Positions 60,939-64,000 of a DNA stretch of 64,000 bases are shown here, in pieces. The notes under the pieces were generated by a model. The model ran no database searches. It worked only from the letters and a program-made list of their open reading frames with translations, and was not told the DNA's origin. The stretch lies in contig NZ_CABPSL010000016.1 of assembly GCF_902459665.1 (NCBI RefSeq), positions 1-64,000 on the forward strand. Reading direction: 5' to 3'. The position numbers and the translations under genes are program-made. Origin of the DNA: Pandoraea cepalis (GTDB taxonomy: Bacteria > Pseudomonadota > Gammaproteobacteria > Burkholderiales > Burkholderiaceae). Numbering within the stretch: position 1 is the stretch's first letter; each line of letters opens with the position of its first letter.

Positions 60939-61679
60939 CTATTGTGGCAACTCCGCCGCCCCCATGCGACGCGCGATCACGCCGGCGCGTTGCGCAAGGT
61001 ACGGCGAATTGCGATGGGTATCGAAGTAGCGCGGACGCGGCAACATCACCGCCAGCCGCGCCGCCTGCCAAGCGGAGAGCTTCGAGGCCGGAATGCCGTA
61101 GTAGTGCCGTGCCGCAGCTTCGGCGCCGAATACGCCCTCGCCCCACTCCACCGAATTGAGATAGATCTCGAAGATCCGCTGCTTCGTCATCCAGAACTCG
61201 AGCATCCACGTGATGCTCAATTCTTCCGCCTTGCGCAGGTAACTTCGCTCGCTCGACAGGAACAGATTCTTCGCCAGTTGCTGGGAGAGGGTCGAGCCGC
61301 CCGCGACGATGCGCCCCTTCTTCTGATTCTTCTCCCATGCGCCGAGCATCGCGTCGATCTCGAAGCCATCGTGATTGACGAAGTTCGCGTCCTCGCTCGC
61401 GATGATGGCGCGCTTCAGATGTCGCGAAATCTGGTCGTACGGCACCCATTGGTGCTTGAGCGTCGCCGTCGGATCCGTTTCATGCAATCGCGCGGCGGCC
61501 GCGCGCATAAACGCCGTCGACGACGGATCGAAACGCACCCACCAGCCAATCTGCACGAAGTAATAGAGCTGCGTGGCAAGCACGCCCACGAAGACCAACG
61601 TGACAACGTAGGCTGTCCACTGCCACGGCCCCCAGCGGCGATGGCGAGTTTTGCGCGAAGCGCGTCGCGGCGCAGCCAT
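60939..61679 (-). CDS. mtgA: Monofunctional biosynthetic peptidoglycan transglycosylase
   Basis: This 246-residue GT51 enzyme polymerises glycan strands from lipid II. One N-terminal membrane anchor ([23 protein letters not shown]) precedes the catalytic domain with [16 protein letters not shown] (active-site Glu), [15 protein letters not shown] and [23 protein letters not shown]. The ATG at 61679 is chosen. It lies 8 nt after aroE on the same strand. Confidence 0.95.
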   Translation of the reverse strand: MAAPRRASRKTRHRRWGPWQWTAYVVTLVFVGVLATQLYYFVQIGWWVRFDPSSTAFMRAAAARLHETDPTATLKHQWVPYDQISRHLKRAIIASEDANFVNHDGFEIDAMLGAWEKNQKKGRIVAGGSTLSQQLAKNLFLSSERSYLRKAEELSITWMLEFWMTKQRIFEIYLNSVEWGEGVFGAEAAARHYYGIPASKLSAWQAARLAVMLPRPRYFDTHRNSPYLAQRAGVIARRMGAAELPQ

Positions 61680-61687
61680 CGACAACG

Positions 61688-62560
61688 TCAACCTTTCGCT
61701 GCGAGCCGGGCGCGCAAGGCGGTGCGCACGGCATCGGTCGACGGCCGCACGCCGCGCCACACCGCGAACGCTTCGGCCGCCTGCTCGACGAGCATGCCGA
61801 GACCGTCGGCCGCGCGCGTCGCCCCGGCCGCCAATGCGTGCGTCATGAACACCGTTGGCTGCGCGCCGTACATCATGTCATAGGCAAGCGCCCCTTCCGC
61901 ATAGACGCCCGCAGGCAGCGGCGGTACGTCGCCTTGAAGGCTACCGGCCGTGGCGTTAATGACGACATCGAACGCCGCGGGGACCGCGTCCCATCCGCCA
62001 CCGGCGAGCGCCACGCCATGGCGCTCAGCGGCGTTGGCGAACCGTGCGACGAGTTCGTCGGCGCGCGCGGCCGTGCGATTGGCGACAAACAGCGCCGCCG
62101 GCCCCGCCTCGATCAGCGGCAACATTGCCCCGCGCGACGCACCGCCGGCGCCCAGCAGCAACACGCGCCGGCCCTTGAGCGATACGCCCAGCGGTCCCTC
62201 AATATCGCGCACGAGCCCCACGCCGTCAGTGTTGTCGCCCGTGATGCCCTGCGCGTCGAACACCAGCGTGTTGACGGCGCCCGCCGCCTGCGCGCGTTCG
62301 GTCAGACGATCCGCCAACGCGTGGGCCTCGAGCTTGAACGGGACGGTGACGTTGGCCCCGCGAGCACCGTTGTCGATAAAGGTGCGCACGGTGGCGGCAA
62401 ACGCATCGAGCGGCGCGAGCAGGCGCTCATAGGTGAGATGCTGGCCGGTTTCGCGCGCGAACTCGGCGTGAATGAACGGCGACTGGCTGTGTTCGACGGG
62501 ATGACCGATCACGGCGTAGCGATCGGCCTGCAGTTCCCCGGAGGGCGTTTGGTTTGTCAT
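61688..62560 (-). CDS. aroE: Shikimate dehydrogenase
   Basis: AroE reduces 3-dehydroshikimate with NADPH. The 290-residue protein has [32 protein letters not shown] (catalytic Lys), [17 protein letters not shown] and [14 protein letters not shown]. The ATG at 62558-62560 is used; a TTG three codons earlier is possible. A GC hairpin ends 14 nt upstream of this ATG. Confidence 0.95.
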   Translation of the reverse strand: MTNQTPSGELQADRYAVIGHPVEHSQSPFIHAEFARETGQHLTYERLLAPLDAFAATVRTFIDNGARGANVTVPFKLEAHALADRLTERAQAAGAVNTLVFDAQGITGDNTDGVGLVRDIEGPLGVSLKGRRVLLLGAGGASRGAMLPLIEAGPAALFVANRTAARADELVARFANAAERHGVALAGGGWDAVPAAFDVVINATAGSLQGDVPPLPAGVYAEGALAYDMMYGAQPTVFMTHALAAGATRAADGLGMLVEQAAEAFAVWRGVRPSTDAVRTALRARLAAKG

Positions 62561-62573
62561 CGTTGTCAAAGAC

Positions 62574-62602
62574 GCGGCGCCTGGCTTTCGCCCAGGCGCC
62601 GC
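62574..62602. terminator. GC-rich hairpin between the TonB-like gene and aroE
   Basis: GCGGCGCCTGG and CCAGGCGCCGC form a perfect 11-bp stem with a 7-nt loop. No T run follows on the minus strand. It is close enough to the aroE start to affect its ribosome site, so a leader structure is an alternative to a terminator. Confidence 0.5.
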
Positions 62603-62772
62603 AATTACTTGCGTCCACGTGCATCAGATACGGTGTTTGGCCGTGACTCGGCAGGCATCGGTCGCCGGAAACCTTCACATCACGTTGCCGACAAACCGCG
62701 CGAATGTCATCGAATAGTACACGCAGCGTCGCTGTGGCTTCGGGCGTTTGCCGACGATTCGCCCGTGGCGCC

Positions 62773-63732
62773 CTACCGCGCCGCAGCGACCGACGGCGAC
62801 GCAAGCGTCTCGGCCTGCACCCCCTGGCGCGAGAAGGTCATCCGCGTCACGATCTCGAGAATGTCATAGCGCTGCCGCATCTCGGGCGAGAAGTCGCCAA
62901 ACGGCGCACTGGCCTGTACGATCGCCACCGCGCGGCGGTCGAGATCGCGATTGCCGGAGCTTCGCGTGACTTCCACGCCCGCGACATTCCAACCGTCCTT
63001 GTGATAGCCGAGCCCGCCCCGCTGATTGACGTTAAGCGTGACGATCAGCTCGCCATAGAGACGCTCGTTGCCGATCTGGGGAAAATGCTCCGTGCCGTAG
63101 CGCTCTACGCGATGACGCAGCGTGTCGAAATAGCGCGCATACGCCACTTCACGGGTATTGGCTGTGACCTGGCCGCGTTTCGGGCGGGTCTGATAGGCGC
63201 GCAACTGCTTGTCGATTTCCGCCTGCAGACGGGCGATCTTCTGGTCGACGTTCTGATCGTCGAGTCCTTGCCCGCGCTGCGGCGCGTCGGCGCGATGCCG
63301 CTGCGACGCCGGCGTGGCGGCGTATTGATTGCGCAGTTGCGTCAGCAGCTTTTCCTGCGTCGCTTCCAGTTCGCTCACGTTGCGCTGGATTTGCGCGATG
63401 GGCGCGCCGTCGCGATCGAGCGCGCGTGACGGCAGCGGTGATGTCGCACGCTCGCCGTCGTGCTCGCCGCCGCCCACGAGGTTGGCCTGCGCGAGCGCCG
63501 TGGCCTTGTCGGGGGCGTTGGCCGACTTCGCGTTGACGAGGACGACATCGAGCGGCGTGTCCGCACTATGCAGTCGGAAACTGTCGGGCGCGACGAAATG
63601 CACCGCCAGCGCGAGCAGGTGGACCAGCGCGGAAAATGCCAGGCCCGTGGCAAGCGGATGCTCGCGCATCAGCGACCCGCCGCGGCGGCGCGCCGCGCGC
63701 AGGTTGCCTGCCGCGAGAGCGGGTTTCAGCAC
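62773..63732 (-). CDS. TonB-like energy transducer protein
   Basis: This 319-residue protein has one N-terminal membrane helix (LATGLAFSALVHLLALAVHFVAP), a long Gln/Arg/Ala-rich periplasmic region with coiled-coil tendency (about 115-180) and a C-terminal TonB-like domain (about 215-300: ARYFDTLRHRVERYGTEHFP, ELIVTLNVNQRGG). It may couple the proton-motive force to outer-membrane receptors, or link envelope layers. No exbB/exbD is adjacent. The GTG start at 63730-63732 overlaps the preceding stop; ATG 63669 is an alternative giving a shorter cytoplasmic part. Confidence 0.75.
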   Translation of the reverse strand: MLKPALAAGNLRAARRRGGSLMREHPLATGLAFSALVHLLALAVHFVAPDSFRLHSADTPLDVVLVNAKSANAPDKATALAQANLVGGGEHDGERATSPLPSRALDRDGAPIAQIQRNVSELEATQEKLLTQLRNQYAATPASQRHRADAPQRGQGLDDQNVDQKIARLQAEIDKQLRAYQTRPKRGQVTANTREVAYARYFDTLRHRVERYGTEHFPQIGNERLYGELIVTLNVNQRGGLGYHKDGWNVAGVEVTRSSGNRDLDRRAVAIVQASAPFGDFSPEMRQRYDILEIVTRMTFSRQGVQAETLASPSVAAAR

Positions 63733-64000
63733 GCCGAACCGGGAGACGCGTCGCGCCCCCCCGCCACCATCAGCGCGGCAGCAAGCGACGAAGTGCCGGA
63801 CGCAACATCAACGGTTTGCGACGCCGCGGCGGTGACGTCGGCCGAGGCCGAGGCGACGTCGTCGTCACCCTGGCTTTCGTCGCGGCCGTCGCTTTCGGTA
63901 TCGTTCGCCCCCTCCGCATCGTTGGCGCCATCGGCATCGTCGGCATCGTCGGCCCCTCCCGCGTCGTCGCCACCTTCGGCCCCATCGCCTCCATCGTGAC
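63726..64000 (-). CDS. C-terminal acidic tail of a probable ribonuclease R (partial)
   Basis: An open minus-strand frame enters from the window end and runs 90 codons to a TGA at 63726-63728. It has no start because the gene begins outside. The segment is strikingly rich in Asp, Gly and Ala (GADDADDADGANDAEGAND-like repeats), then Ala/Ser/Val-rich. The overlap with the TonB-like start shows a translated neighbour. The gene order with tonB-like, aroE and mtgA is one I associate with rnr in Burkholderiales, and RNase R proteins there often carry charged low-complexity tails. No catalytic residues are visible, so the name is inferred. A run of seven G on the coding strand (63756-63762) lies near the end. 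Confidence 0.5.
   Translation of the reverse strand, partial: HDGGDGAEGGDDAGGADDADDADGANDAEGANDTESDGRDESQGDDDVASASADVTAAASQTVDVASGTSSLAAALMVAGGRDASPGSAC

Overview
The window reads as a high-GC chromosomal segment of a betaproteobacterium in the order Burkholderiales. Gene families and gene order (miaB-ybeZ-ybeY-corC-lnt, glyQS, lptD-surA-pdxA-rsmA, amgK-murU, dusB-fis-purH, leuS-lptE-holA-proA, bamE-dapB, a Burkholderia-type porin) fit a Pandoraea/Burkholderia-like genome. The genus is inferred, not shown. Almost all of it is densely packed core genome, with 3-4 nt ATGA-type overlaps marking operons. No rRNA, tRNA, CRISPR array, prophage or complete insertion sequence was seen.

Layout: 1-676 holds the 5' third of prkA, which leaves the family sequence at about position 73 and stops at position 5. 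A gap of about 1 kb follows, ending in two perfect 8-3-8 palindromes. 1735-4470 is a metal (probably zinc) ABC uptake operon, preceded by a translationally coupled 40-codon membrane peptide. 4683-11063 runs miaB, ybeZ, ybeY, chaC, corC, lnt (tRNA/rRNA maturation and lipoprotein acylation). 11270-17332 holds glyQS, gmhB, plsC, a YgjP-like metalloprotease and gloA. 17441-24679 holds a long rubredoxin, an EamA transporter and the leftward lptD-surA-pdxA-rsmA operon. 24843-32472 holds amgK-murU (cell-wall recycling), pepP-ubiH and dusB-fis-purH.

32561-37082 is the least core-like stretch: a porin, the collapsed remains of a molybdenum hydroxylase locus (iorA/iorB/xdhC-like), an AraC regulator, a GGGAT repeat and hutD. 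37105-44684 returns to core genes (proA, holA, lptE, leuS, dapB, bamE). Fur is divergent to bamE and is followed by an orphan Wzz-like protein. tkt-gap, a spermidine-synthase-like gene, a VOC protein, rsmE and a DUF937 protein follow. 52821-53778 encodes a secreted RNase of the RNase Sa/barnase group with a barstar-type inhibitor. The window ends with maeB, thiL-pgpA, pncC, pyrF, an MscS channel, mtgA, aroE, a TonB-like protein and the acidic tail of a probable RNase R.

I found no clearly new multi-gene system. The points most worth follow-up are the coupled 40-residue peptide with the paired operators at the metal transporter, the RNase/barstar pair, the multiply deleted molybdenum hydroxylase locus, the prkA break, and the orphan Wzz gene beside fur.
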